From Acorus gramineus (Eukaryota; Streptophyta; Magnoliopsida; Acorales; Acoraceae): a DNA stretch of 64,000 bases. The stretch spans positions 1,178,001-1,242,000 of the forward strand of contig JAUJYN010000025.1 in NCBI GenBank assembly GCA_030737835.1. The letters run 5' to 3'. Shown here piece by piece: positions 36,192 through 46,927 of this stretch. A program made the translations under genes and the position numbers. The notes below the pieces were generated by a model. It was not told where the DNA came from and did no database searches. It saw only the letters and a list, made by a program, of their open reading frames with translations. The first letter of the stretch is position 1; each line of letters starts with the position of its first letter.

Positions 36192-36908
36192 GCCCGCGCG
36201 CACCGCGCGTCCAGCCCAGCGTGTACCTGCGCGCACTCCCCAGCACGCGCACGCACGCGCGCGCGCGCACTGGGCCCCCAGCCCCGTGCCCATGCGCACG
36301 CCCAGGCGCACTGCCCCACGCGCACTAGCGCGCACCCCCGTGCGCACTCCCGCTCACACCAGCACCCGCGCGCCCACTCCGCGCGCACGCGCCCGCGCGC
36401 GTCTGCGCGCCCGCCAGCACCTGCCAGCGCCTGCCTGCGCACGCACGCGCGCAGACAACCCCCAACGCGTGCCCACTCTTCCCTAACCCCTTTTTAACCC
36501 TTCCCAACCCCTCACACACACTCTAACCCTTCTACCTAGCATGCATGACCTCCCTAACCATCCCAACAGCCCTTAAGCCATGAAAAACCAAGAAAAGAAG
36601 GGGGAGAGCTCACCTTTGGAGGGGCAATGAAAGGGGGAGACTCGGGGGCCCTCAATGCACCCGCGACCGCCTCTACCACCACCACCTCTTCGGCCTCTCC
36701 TCAGCCCTTCTTGGCTGCAAATCAGGGGGGGAAAGATCATGAAAAGGGAACTTGAGAGAGAGGAGATCAACAACAACAATGCATGAACAAACCCTCACCA
36801 ACACTTCCTCCTCCACCCTCTCCTTCTCTTTTAGGCATTAAATCAAACACTTGGGGTGCTTGAGAGAGAGGAAGAGAGAGAGCTAAAATGAGCTAGGCGT
36901 GGAAGTGA

Positions 36909-36912
<4 letters not shown>

Positions 36913-36944
<32 letters not shown>

Positions 36945-36945
36945 A
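36913..36945. repeat. (GA)n microsatellite
   Basis: A perfect run of GA dinucleotides of about 33 bp in the GA-rich leader part of T8. Confidence 0.9.
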
Positions 36946-37441
36946 TTTGTTGCACACAAATATCTAAAAGAGGGGTGGAAATGACCTAGTCATCCTTTGA
37001 CTAGAAATTCTGCGCATGCTTCACTAGAACAGCCATAACTTCCTCGTTATAGCTCCGAATTGCACAATTCCAATTCCGTTGGAAAGCTAAGAAGATTACC
37101 TACAATTTTCATGTTCATGCCAAATCAAATAAGCCATTCAGCTATTCCGAAATTAGAGCTAAACATAGAACAGGGCTGCTGCCAGAATTTCCATCCCCGG
37201 GGTATACTTGGAAAAATACCCATAACTTTTACTACAAGAATCCAGTTGATCTAATTCCACTTTTGTACTAAACCTAACTCAAAACTGGACATCTCATTAT
37301 AAAATCATATTTAAACCTCTTCATCTTGGATTTTAACAAAATCAAATCCAAATACCACATTGGAAATACATAACTTCGAGGAAAAAAAAATTATGTAGCC
37401 AAAACTTCAATCAGAGCGCTCCAAATGACACAGGCACAACA

Positions 37442-37997
37442 CGGTCAGGCAGAGATCACCAATCGTACCATCCTTGACGGGATCAAGAAGCGGCTCGATG
37501 CGGCCAAAGGCAACTGGGTGGACAAGCTTCCTTTGGTGTTGTGGGCATACCGTACCACAGCACGAAGGGCCACAGTTTAGACTCCATTGTTTTTAGCTTT
37601 TGGCGTCGAGGATGTGATTCCCATAGAGCTCGGGATCCTGACATTTCAGATCAAGAACTTTGAGCCACAGGTCAGTGAAGAAGTTCTCGCATCTGACCTG
37701 CACCTGAGGGACGAGCGAAGGGAAGCAGCTTCCATCAGGATGGCAAACTACCGGAACCAGATCGCATGAAGCTACAACAAGAGGGTTTCACGACGAAGCT
37801 TTTGAGTAGGAGACCTGGTCCTTCAAGAGGTATTCCCTGAATCCCAAAAAAGATCTGATGGTAAGCTCGGACCCAGTTGGGAGGGCCCGTACAAGGTCGT
37901 CGGACTAGGTCCCAAAGGAGCTTATTATCTGAAACGAATGAATGGAGAGGCACTCATAAGACCTCGCAATGTAATGCATTTGAAAAAGTATTACTTC
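37442..37997 (+). pseudogene. Tat pol: integrase remnant, core end and C-terminal domain
   Basis: Continuation of the Tat integrase right of T8. Visible are the [20 protein letters not shown] helix of the core and [18 protein letters not shown]. Then come DVIPIELGILTF and the C-terminal segment GDLVLQEVFPESQK, LGPSWEGPYKVVGLGPKGAY and LIRPRNVMHLKKYY, which is the usual end of Tat pol. The reading is broken in a few places. It ends at about 37997, just before the long untranslated spacer. Confidence 0.87.
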
Positions 37998-38687
37998 TGA
38001 AATAAAAGGATTTTTTGTTTGAAATATTTTATGTGAATGAGAACCCGTTCAAGGTCGCGCGTGAACTTTATTTTATGTAAAATAAAGCACTCCACGGGGG
38101 CCGCTAGTATAGCACTCCACGAAGGTCGCGCATTGATCCAGTTCAGGTCTATCGGATGAGCACTCTTTGTAAGAGGTCGTGCGTGGGATGCCCCATCCAT
38201 CGATAAACACTCGAGTAAAAGGTTTGCAAAAGTGAGACACATAGGTTACACTCAAACGATGAGGTCGTTAGGAGGTACAAGCTTCCCCCTATGCTCACAC
38301 GGTCGCATAGACCCCAAGTTCTACGACCAATCTTTGGAGGTCACTAGGAAAGGACGAGCAGAATTAGTTCATCAACTCAATTTTGAAAGGGTACTTCCCT
38401 CTCATCCTAAGCACTCCGTCTTCAAAACCCTCAAGAAGGAGCAGAAGGAACACGCAAGACGCCCTCACACAATGAGGACGGAAAGAGGGATAACCTTCCC
38501 TGCTATTCTAGGGGCCCCGACCCTACAGAGGTCGCAATGACGGGATAAGTCAAAGTTAGTACATCGAGTTGACACAAAAATCTATTATCACGACAATAAG
38601 CACCCCAAACATTCAGGTCATGTGAAAAACTAGTAGACGTGTAAAAGATAAGTCGTTTATGAAAACATTGTTTTATATACAAAATGT
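37998..38687. other. Tat 3' spacer, no gene seen
   Basis: Between the end of pol and the antisense ORF remnants lies about 690 bp without convincing coding potential. It contains short degenerate repeats around GCACTCCACG and AGGTCGCGCGT (38040-38150). Long non-coding spacers here are normal for Tat elements. Confidence 0.6.
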
Positions 38688-40240
38688 CTAGATTTGAGTC
38701 CCGTCATCAGGGCCAGAATCATGACCAGGAGGAGGATCGGCGGCAATATGAGGAGAGACGTTGCTGGATCTATCTTCATAACCTTGACGATATCCACAAT
38801 TGTAGTTCTTCTCACACAAGTCGTCAAAAGAATCCAAAAGTTCCTTCATTTGATCCCTCATAGTTCTGAAGGCTTCTGCTCGACTCTTCGATAGACCGTC
38901 CTTGAAAGCAACAACACAATCGGTTCGAAGCTCGTAGAGCTTGACTTGTTGCTCTTGCAACTCACACATCAAGGCATCGACTTGCTTTTCTGCGTTGTGC
39001 ACCCGCAAGGAAAAAGAAGCCTGATCAAAGGACTGGGAGAGCTTTAGCTCGAGGAGCTCTCTCACAAGCTCTTCAGCAGCAGACAAGTCCCGATGAGCAG
39101 AGGATTCGACGAGTTCTGCATCGAGGCGTGCTCGCTTCGCGATCACAATCTGTTCCTCAGCCGACTTCAGCTGTGCTTCCCTACGATGGGTGAGCACTTG
39201 GGTTGACCTCAGGAGATCTTCAGAGCTCATCGCATCAAGGCTTCGCTCATTGAGCACTTGCTAGATGACAGAATTCTGAAAAGCAAATGGTTAAAACCTT
39301 GAAGAAGAAATTTCAAAGACAGGGGTCGAACACTTACGTTGTAAAAACTCCAGCCAAGCCGGGTGAAAAGCGCTTCTGTCGTAGCCCGGCGAGCACAATT
39401 GAAGTCGCCCTCGAGGAGACAGCCCCTGAGCTGAGTACTGGCTAACTCTTTGCTGGCACGATCAGCAAGAGGACCTCCTGAATGGGAACCGGTCATGGCT
39501 GTAGAGGAAGGGGCCGAAGGGGTTTCCAAAGGTGCTGAATGCGGATCCCCAGCTTCCAAAGCAGCACCGGATGGAGCCACGAATATTGTGACGAAGGGTG
39601 CTTCCACCGCAGCCGAAGCAACTGGGGGCATCTCAGCAGAAGTTGAAGCAACTGGGGGCATCCCAGCAGGAGCTGAAGCCACAGGCGGCGCCGCCAGAGG
39701 AGAATTTATGTTGAAAGTACTCTCCAACACCTCGGGTGAGGGCACCTCCGACGGGGCAACAACCATAGGCAATGAGTGTCACGCCCCGGGCATCCCCGGG
39801 ACGCGGCCAGTGTATATATGATATCAGTCTAAACAGGAGTTCAATAACATACTCACACAATAGCTAAAATGACAACACAGACAACAAAAGCAGGGCTGAC
39901 ATGATATATACACCAAAAGCGAAAGCTAAAAGACTGAATATGTAATTCAAAGACATATTACAGACTCGATACATAATCAACTGTCCTGTGAGAGCCAATA
40001 TATATACAATGACATCCAAATACAATACAAACGCGTGCCCAAGCACGGAATATAATACATACAATCACAAGGGATGCTGATAGCCTCTGATACTCGCGGG
40101 ACGTGGCGCTACTCCGCTACTGATGAAGTCCCTCGGGGAGCTCTTCCTTCAGTTCCGACTTAGATGACTCTGGAGAAATAATTTTATGCGAGGGGTGAGC
40201 CACACGCTCAGTGAACAGCACAACCCATGCATCACAGATA

Positions 40241-43200
40241 TGTCACGCCCCGGGCGTCCCCGAGACGCGGCAAGTGTATATAAAATATCAGAATCTATAC
40301 AGGAGGTCAATAATATATCATACACAAGCAACCAGAATGACACACAGATAACAAAGGGGCTGACATGATATATACACCAAATGCGGAAGCAAAAGACTGA
40401 ATCTGTAAATAAGCATACTACAGACTCGATACTCAATCATCTGTCCTGTGAGAGCCAATATACACAAATACAACTGAATATATACAAACGCGTGCACAAG
40501 CACGGAAATAAAATACATACAGCCAATAAGGGATGCTGATAGCCTCTGGCACTCGCGGAATGTAGCGCTGCTTTGCTACTGAAGGAATCTCTCAGACGGC
40601 TCCAACTACTCCTCCGGCTCCGGCTCAGTGACAACTGGGGAAAACATATGCGAGGGGTGAGCCACACGCTCAGTGAACAGCACAACCCATGCATCACAGA
40701 CAATATTGACCACAATTCAATCTTTATAACCCACAATCTCTTATTAACAACCACAAAATGGTAACAAATACTCAAACCAGTGGGTCGGTCAATCGCCAAC
40801 CCACTACACCCTCACCCTCACCCTTCAATGGGTGACATAGGATTTTGGGACTGATAATCATCCAATCACAAACCAGCAGGTCGCTACTCGCCAACCCACT
40901 ACACCCTCACCCTCACCCTACCACGGGTGACATAGGATTTTGGGACTGACTAGGCTGTTGGTCACCCTTGGTCCACCGATAGTCTCTCCTCCACTCCGTA
41001 GGCCGCTTGGTCTACTCCCACATTCAGCACAGTCCGAAACCAAATCAGGAGGTGCCTACTGATGGGAGCCCTCACCCACAACTTCAGCACAGTCCGAAAC
41101 CAAAATCAGGAGGCGCCTACTGATGGGAACCCTTGAAAGGGACGGCCTTTCTAACGCTGGGGCAGCCTCTACCGGATCCAACGAAGGGGACAGAACAGCC
41201 TATCCATACGCACATGATCCACTCGGATCCGCCGACTACACACCTCAACAACTCTAATGTCCTGAATTCCTCAGAATTCCTCCAGGGCGAATAACCAAGA
41301 TGCGGGGAACATGCACAGCAATAGCAAGGGTGGAATATTACTGGGGGAAAGAAACTTGGGAGGGCAGCGTGAGTTCCCGATATAGGACACCCCGACAACC
41401 AAACAAGGAACACGGTGTACCCTAGCCCGGGTCTCACCGCTGTCCTCGCGAGGCCCCTCCCCTATAATATTCACTAAGATGCTAATAATCATACAAGGGG
41501 TATAACATTAATTATCAACTCGAGATATAATATTATTGGGACAAGGATCTTGGGAGGGCAGCATGAGGTCCCGATACAGGACATCCCGACAACCAAACAA
41601 GGAACACGGAGTACCCTAACCCGGGTCTCAATGTTGACCTCGCAAGGCCCCTCCCTATAATATTACTTAAGGCATGCATTTAACACACACTAGCATTTAA
41701 TTTAATAAATAAACTAGTAGGACACATGCATAGGCCAAGGCTTCCTAGCATGAGAACAGGGGGACAAGATGCATGGCTCATACACATATCCTAAGGGTGC
41801 AAGTCCCTAACATACAAGTCTAGGGTAGCATGCATTCTACACATAAATCATGCTCGCATGAAATACACTTTAGAACCGGTTAATATAAACCCATTGTGCC
41901 CCAGGAGAGGTCGGTATACGCCCAGATGCGCATAACGCCTCTCTACTGGGTTGGATTGTCCCACTCACCAGAAATCGGGTCGACGGGCGACCGTCTGTCG
42001 AGATCTGCAAGACAGGGTATCAACTGGTGAGTATAATCCACAAATACCCCCAAATACACAAAATACACAAAATCCCAAAATCAAACAAATCCCCAACACT
42101 CGGGCAAACGCGCATACGACCCGCACCCACGCTAGCCCGAGCACCCCGGCTCACTCCCGCACCCCCGGCAACCACCCGCACGGCCACCCGACCACCCGGG
42201 TGCACCGCCGTGCCTCAGCCCGCTCACCCAGCGTACCGCCGGCCCCTGCCAGCGTGCTTGGACCCCCAGCCGCACCACCCGGGGCACCGTGCGCCCACTG
42301 CGCCCTGCCGCAGCAGCCCGCGCACACCCCGCACCGGCCCGCCAGCACACTGCATGCCCCCCGCGCACAGCGCCTTGCCTCGAGCGCACCCCGCGCGCAC
42401 CTCCCCTGCCTCGCCCCCCCGCGCACTCCGCGCGCACAGCACTCCGCACCAGCCGCTCAACCAGCTCCTCGCACTAGCCGCTCGACCAGTTCTTCCCGGA
42501 TGCACCCGTGCGCACTGCGCCCCTGCACGCGCGCCCAGCACACCCGGCACGCCAGCAACCAGCACGCCCAGCGCTCCACCGTCTCCCGCGCGCGCACAGC
42601 GTGCCTGCGCCCCTGCGCAGCACTCCGCGCGCACCCTGCACGATGCCCTGCACGCACCTCCGCTCGGCCAGCACCCAGCACCGCCCAGCGCCCTGCACGC
42701 CCCTCGCCCGCACGTCCAGCACGCGCGCCCTGCTGGCCACCAGCTCCCCCCAAGCACACCCACGCGCGCACGCCCGCGCGCGTCCAGCCTGCTGCGCTGC
42801 CTGTGCTGCTGCCGGTGCTGCCCGAACCAGCAACCCCCATGCCCGAGCACCTCCACCACCCACCCAATGGCCTCCGACGGCCTCCGACCGCCCCCAACCA
42901 CCCCCGACAGCCTCCCACAGCCGCCGACCACCACCCAAACACAAAACCCCATCCTACCATACATCTAAGCCAAAAAGAAGAGGAAAAGGAGCTTACCAAG
43001 GGGAGGAAGAGGCGTCCGGTTGCTCTCCACGCACCGAAACGCTTCCCCAACGGTCTCTACCACCGGGATCTACTCCCACCTCCGATTTGGCTTGAATCTG
43101 AGGAGAAAAGGGGACGGATGGGAGGGCTAGGTTGGTCAAAATCGGGATTTGAAAGCACCGGGGACCCGATCTACACTTCTTATGCTTTAGGTTTTTGGGT

Positions 43201-43560
43201 TTGAGGGCTCTAAGGGGCTCAAATGGAAGAAAAGGAGAGAAGGGAGAGAGAGAGAGAGCTTTGGTAGGGATGATGAATAGTGCCAAATGAAATATTAGAT
43301 TTCATTTATATAGACGAATCACTTAAAATACCCGTATACGCCCCGGAACTGTGAAATTTTGGAAACGTTACCGGAATTCGATAAAATTTTCGTGAGAGGC
43401 CTAAAATGGCACCAGGACACCAAATATGCAGTTAGATTTTTAATCGGAGTCCTCTAACTCAGGACGATAGCTAAGGTACCGATCGAAAACCAAAAAAAAT
43501 GAAAAACTACCAAAACGCTCCAACGGTTACCAGCAGGCTAAAAGTGACACATATATAACA
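40241..43560 (-). mobile_element. T11: Tekay/Del solo LTR, subfamily A
   Basis: A 3320-bp unit, TGTCACGCCCCGGG to ATATATAACA, flanked by a perfect duplication AGATA (40236-40240 and 43561-43565), inside the 3' LTR of T10. LTR sense is minus: TATATAAAT box near 43300-43310, GTAAG donor at 42992-42996, GC-rich island 42090-42830, acceptor, and a 36-nt cassette at 41969-42004 followed by GTGAGTGG. Because T10 is itself young, T11 must be among the youngest insertions in the window. Confidence 0.93.
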
Positions 43561-43647
43561 AGATATATTAACCACAATTAATCAACAACTAGCCTCAAAG
43601 TGGCATAACAACATAAATCCAGTAGTTCGTACATCGCCGAACCACCA

Positions 43648-43850
43648 CACCCTCACCCTCACCCCTCAATAGGTGACATAGGATATTGGGACTGATAATC
43701 ATCCAAACACATCCATACACCCTCACCCTCACCCCTCAATAGGTGACATAGGATATTGGGACTGATAATCATCCATACACATCCATACACATCCATACAC
43801 CCTCACCCTCACCCCTCAACAGGTGACATAGGATATTGGGACTGACTAGG
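43648..43850. repeat. 70-80-bp tandem repeat with CACCCTCACCCTCACCC motif
   Basis: Three copies starting at about 43651, 43721 and 43801, each with CCTCACCCTCACCCCTCAA followed by AGGTGACATAGGATATTGGG. The same array recurs in the other T10 LTR (about 47015-47210) and T13 (about 58664-58870), and as two copies in T2 (2965-3110), T3 (6480-6630) and T11 (40800-40950). It lies in the intron-2-like interval of the LTR. Confidence 0.85.
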
Positions 43851-46279
43851 CTGTTAATCACCCTTGGTCCATCGATAGCCTCTCCTCCACACCGTAGCTT
43901 GCCTGGTCTACTCCCACATTCAGCACAGTCCGAGTCCAAGATCAGGAGGTGCCTACTGATAGGAGCCCTCTGTCAGGATAGCCTGTCTAACGCTGAGGAG
44001 TTCCTACACGGATCCAACGAAGGGAAGAGAAACAGCCTACCCACACGCATATGATCCACTCGGATCCGCTGACAACACATCTCTACAACTCTAGTGTCTT
44101 GAATTCATCAGAATTCCTCCAGGGCGCATAACCAAGATGCGGGGAACATGCATTAGTATAGACGGGAAAAGAAACCTTGGGAGGGCAACATGAGGTCCCG
44201 ATATAGGACATCCCGACAACCAAACAAGGAACACGGAGCACCCTAGCCCGGGTCTCAATGTTGACCTCGCAAGGCCCCTTAATATTCCCTAAGGCATGCA
44301 ATAATATTACCAGTTGCATTTAATTTAACAAATTAAACTAATAGGAGCATACAAAGGCCGAGGCTTTCCTAGCATGATAACAAGGTGGCAAGGTGCATGG
44401 CTCTTACACAACCTAAGGGTGCAAGTCCCTAACATACTCAGTCTAGGGTAGCATGCATACTACATATCAATCATGCTGCATGGATTACATATTAAACAGG
44501 TTAATATAAATCTATGGTGCCCCAGGGGGGGACGGTATACGCCCAAGTGCATATAGCGCCTCCCAACTGGGTTGGATTGTCCCACTCACCGAAAGTCGGG
44601 TCGTCGCGCGACCGTCCATCAAGATCTGCAAGACAGAGTATCAACTGGGTGAGTAAAATCCACAAGTACATAAAGAATACTCTAAAAATACACAACACTC
44701 GGGCAAACGTGCATACGGCCCGTACGTACGCGAGCCCGAGCACCCTGGCTCACTCCCAAACTCCCCGGGCAACCGCTCGCACGGCCACCCACCCTGGGCG
44801 CACAGCCGAGCCCCGGCCCGCGGGCACCGGCGCACTGCCGAGCCCAGCCTGCACTCCCGGACTCCCTGTCGAGTCACCCCGGGTGCACCGCGCGCTCGCT
44901 GCGCCCCAGCGCAGCCACCCGCGCTCACACCGGCACGGCCCGCGCCCCGCGCCTCGCCCCGCACGCATTCCGCAAGGACCACCGCTCGCCTCGCCGCGCG
45001 CGCACACCCCGCGCGCACCACCGCTCACCTCACCGCGCACCACCGCTCGCCTCGCCTCACCGCGCGCACACCCCGTGCCTGGCCTCTGCCCAGCGCTCCG
45101 TGCGCATGCTCCTGCACGGTGCTCAACGCCCAGCGCCCCAGCGCCCAGCACCCTCGCCCAGCACACCCAGCGCCCAACACAGCCAGCACGCCCAGCGCCC
45201 AGCACGCCCAGCACACCCAGAGCCTAGCACGCCCAGCACACCCAGCGCCCAACACAGCGCCTGTGCCACCCGAGCGCACGTCCACGCGCACGCGCGCGCG
45301 CGCCCTGCCACTGCACGCCTGCTGCGCCTGCTTGCTGCGCTGCCTGTGCTGCCTGCTGCCCGAGACTGCCAACCTCCCTGCCCGAGCTCCTCTACCACCA
45401 ACCACCGGCCACCAATGGCCTCCGACCGCCCCCAACCACCACCGACAGCCACCAGCCGCCCTCCACACTCAACCCCACCCTCCTACCATGCATCTAAACA
45501 TGAAAAAGAGGGAAAGAACCCTTACCCAGGGAACGGAGAGGAAAGGAAGGGAACCGGAGGATCTTCGTGCACCGAAACACCTCCCAACGGATCTCCACCA
45601 CCAAGACCTCCTCCTACCTCAAATGGGGCTGAAAACAGGGGAGAATAGAGGGGGTTAGAGGGGGCCAAACTTGTCGGAACTCGAATCCGAGAACACCGGG
45701 GGATAGATCGGGACCGGATCTAACCTTTCTATGTTTTGAGTTTTGAGTTCCAAGAACCCTAGGTGGCTCAAAAGCAAGAAAAGGAGAGAGGGGGAGAGAG
45801 AAAATGTGTTGGAGAAGATAATGAATAGTGGTGGGCAACCTTTTTAGATTCACTTAAATAGTCAAACCAACTTTAATTAGGGTTAACCTAGGTTTAAGTG
45901 AGGATTAAAGGCTTTAAGTGGGTTTTGACTTGGGTCAACCCAACCACACAAAAAAACAAAAAGGGTTGACCAAGTCATGGGCCCACTTTGACCGAGTCAA
46001 CTCTCCCAATGACTTCTCGCTCGGTCAAAACCCGGATACGCCCCGGAACTGTGAAATTTCAGAAACGTTACCGGAATTCGATGAAAATTTTGCGAGTAGC
46101 TTAGAATGGCAGCAGGACACATAATATGCAGTTAGATTTTTAATCGGAGCCCTCAATCTCAGGGTGATAGCTAAAAGCCTGAAATTTTAGCGGTTCCGAT
46201 CGAAAAACGAAAAAAACCCAAAAAACTGCCAGAATGTCCCAACGGTTACCAGAAGGTTAAAAGTGACACATATATAACA

Positions 46280-46292
46280 TTCTTCCCCCCTT
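46280..46292 (-). promoter_or_regulatory. Tekay polypurine tract
   Basis: On the minus strand AAGGGGGGAAGAA runs straight into TGTTATATATGTGTCAC, the first bases of the LTR. A purine run abutting the 3' LTR primes plus-strand DNA synthesis. This junction shows which strand is sense and that the TGTCACG...TATAACA units are LTRs. Confidence 0.9.
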
Positions 46293-46324
46293 AGGAAATT
46301 TTGTCCTCAAAATTATACAAAAAC

Positions 46325-46927
46325 ATCTAGGAAGGGAAGAGATGCGGATACGCGTCACGCAAGGCGTCCTCGAGCTCCCAAATGGCCTCGGCACCGGAAC
46401 GGTGCTGCCATCGCACCTTGACCAACTGGACGGTCTTGGTGCGGAGCCCTTTCTCACGGCGGTCCAGGATCTCAATCGGCTGCTCAACGAATGACAAGCC
46501 CGGCTCGAAGACGAGCGGCTCGAACGGGATGACGTGAGCAGGATCGTGGACATATCGCCTCAGCTGCGAGACATGGAAGATGTCATGGGCCCGAGCCAAC
46601 TGTGGGGGCAGAGCTATGCGATAGGCCACTTCCCCAACTCGCTCGAGGATGAGGAATGGCCCAATGAAACGCGGACCGAGCTTGCCCCGCACACCCAAAC
46701 GGAAGATGCCCTTCACCGGGGACACCTTCAAGAAGACATGGTCACCAACCTCGAAGGCGAGCTCACGGCGACGATGGTCGGCGTAGCACTCTGACGACTC
46801 TGAGCGACTCGGATACGCTCGCGGATCATCTTCACCATCTCTGAGGTCTAATGAACGATCTCCGGTCCCTCCAACTGGCGCTCTCCCACCTCGTCCCAAC
46901 ACAGGGGGGACCTGCAGCTGCGGCCAC
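46325..46927 (-). pseudogene. Tekay pol: integrase C-terminus and chromodomain remnant
   Basis: Minus-strand end of a chromovirus polyprotein. Landmarks are ELAFEVGDHVFLKVSP, then LGPRFIGPFLILERVGEVAY, ALPPQLARAHDIFHVSQLR and VRWQHRSGAEAIWELEDALR. The first three belong to the integrase C-terminal domain. The last is the chromodomain-type tail that ends Tekay/Del pol and is thought to steer integration toward particular chromatin. The catalytic core and everything upstream is absent. The polypurine tract follows about 40 bp downstream. This fragment ties the abundant long LTRs of the window to the Tekay/Del lineage. Confidence 0.9.

Larger units (their letters stand above)
31172..37441 (-). 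mobile_element. T8: Tekay/Del LTR, subfamily B (mosaic), nested
   Basis: LTR B copy inserted in the Tat integrase. TCACGCCCCAGGCG begins at 31172 and ...GACACAGGCACAACA ends at 37441. Target bases ACGGTC occur at both junctions, and the exact left edge is blurred because they overlap the LTR start. T9 is nested at 33649-36191, so T8's own length is about 3.7 kb. LTR sense is minus: GTGAG donor near 36612, GC-rich island split by T9, acceptor and 39-nt cassette at 33351-33389. As in T7, the middle (about 32580-33250) resembles subfamily A. A (GA)n run lies at 36913-36945. Confidence 0.85.

Noticed and set aside
41951-43204. 417-residue plus-strand frame, the longest in the window
   Set aside because: It crosses the cassette, GC-rich island and leader of solo LTR T11 on the strand opposite to LTR sense. 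The composition is artefactual (Arg/Ala/Pro/His) and it is not kept in sister copies.
44514-45658. Frames of 180-240 residues in T10 LTR
   Set aside because: GC-rich-island artefact duplicated in both LTRs of the element.
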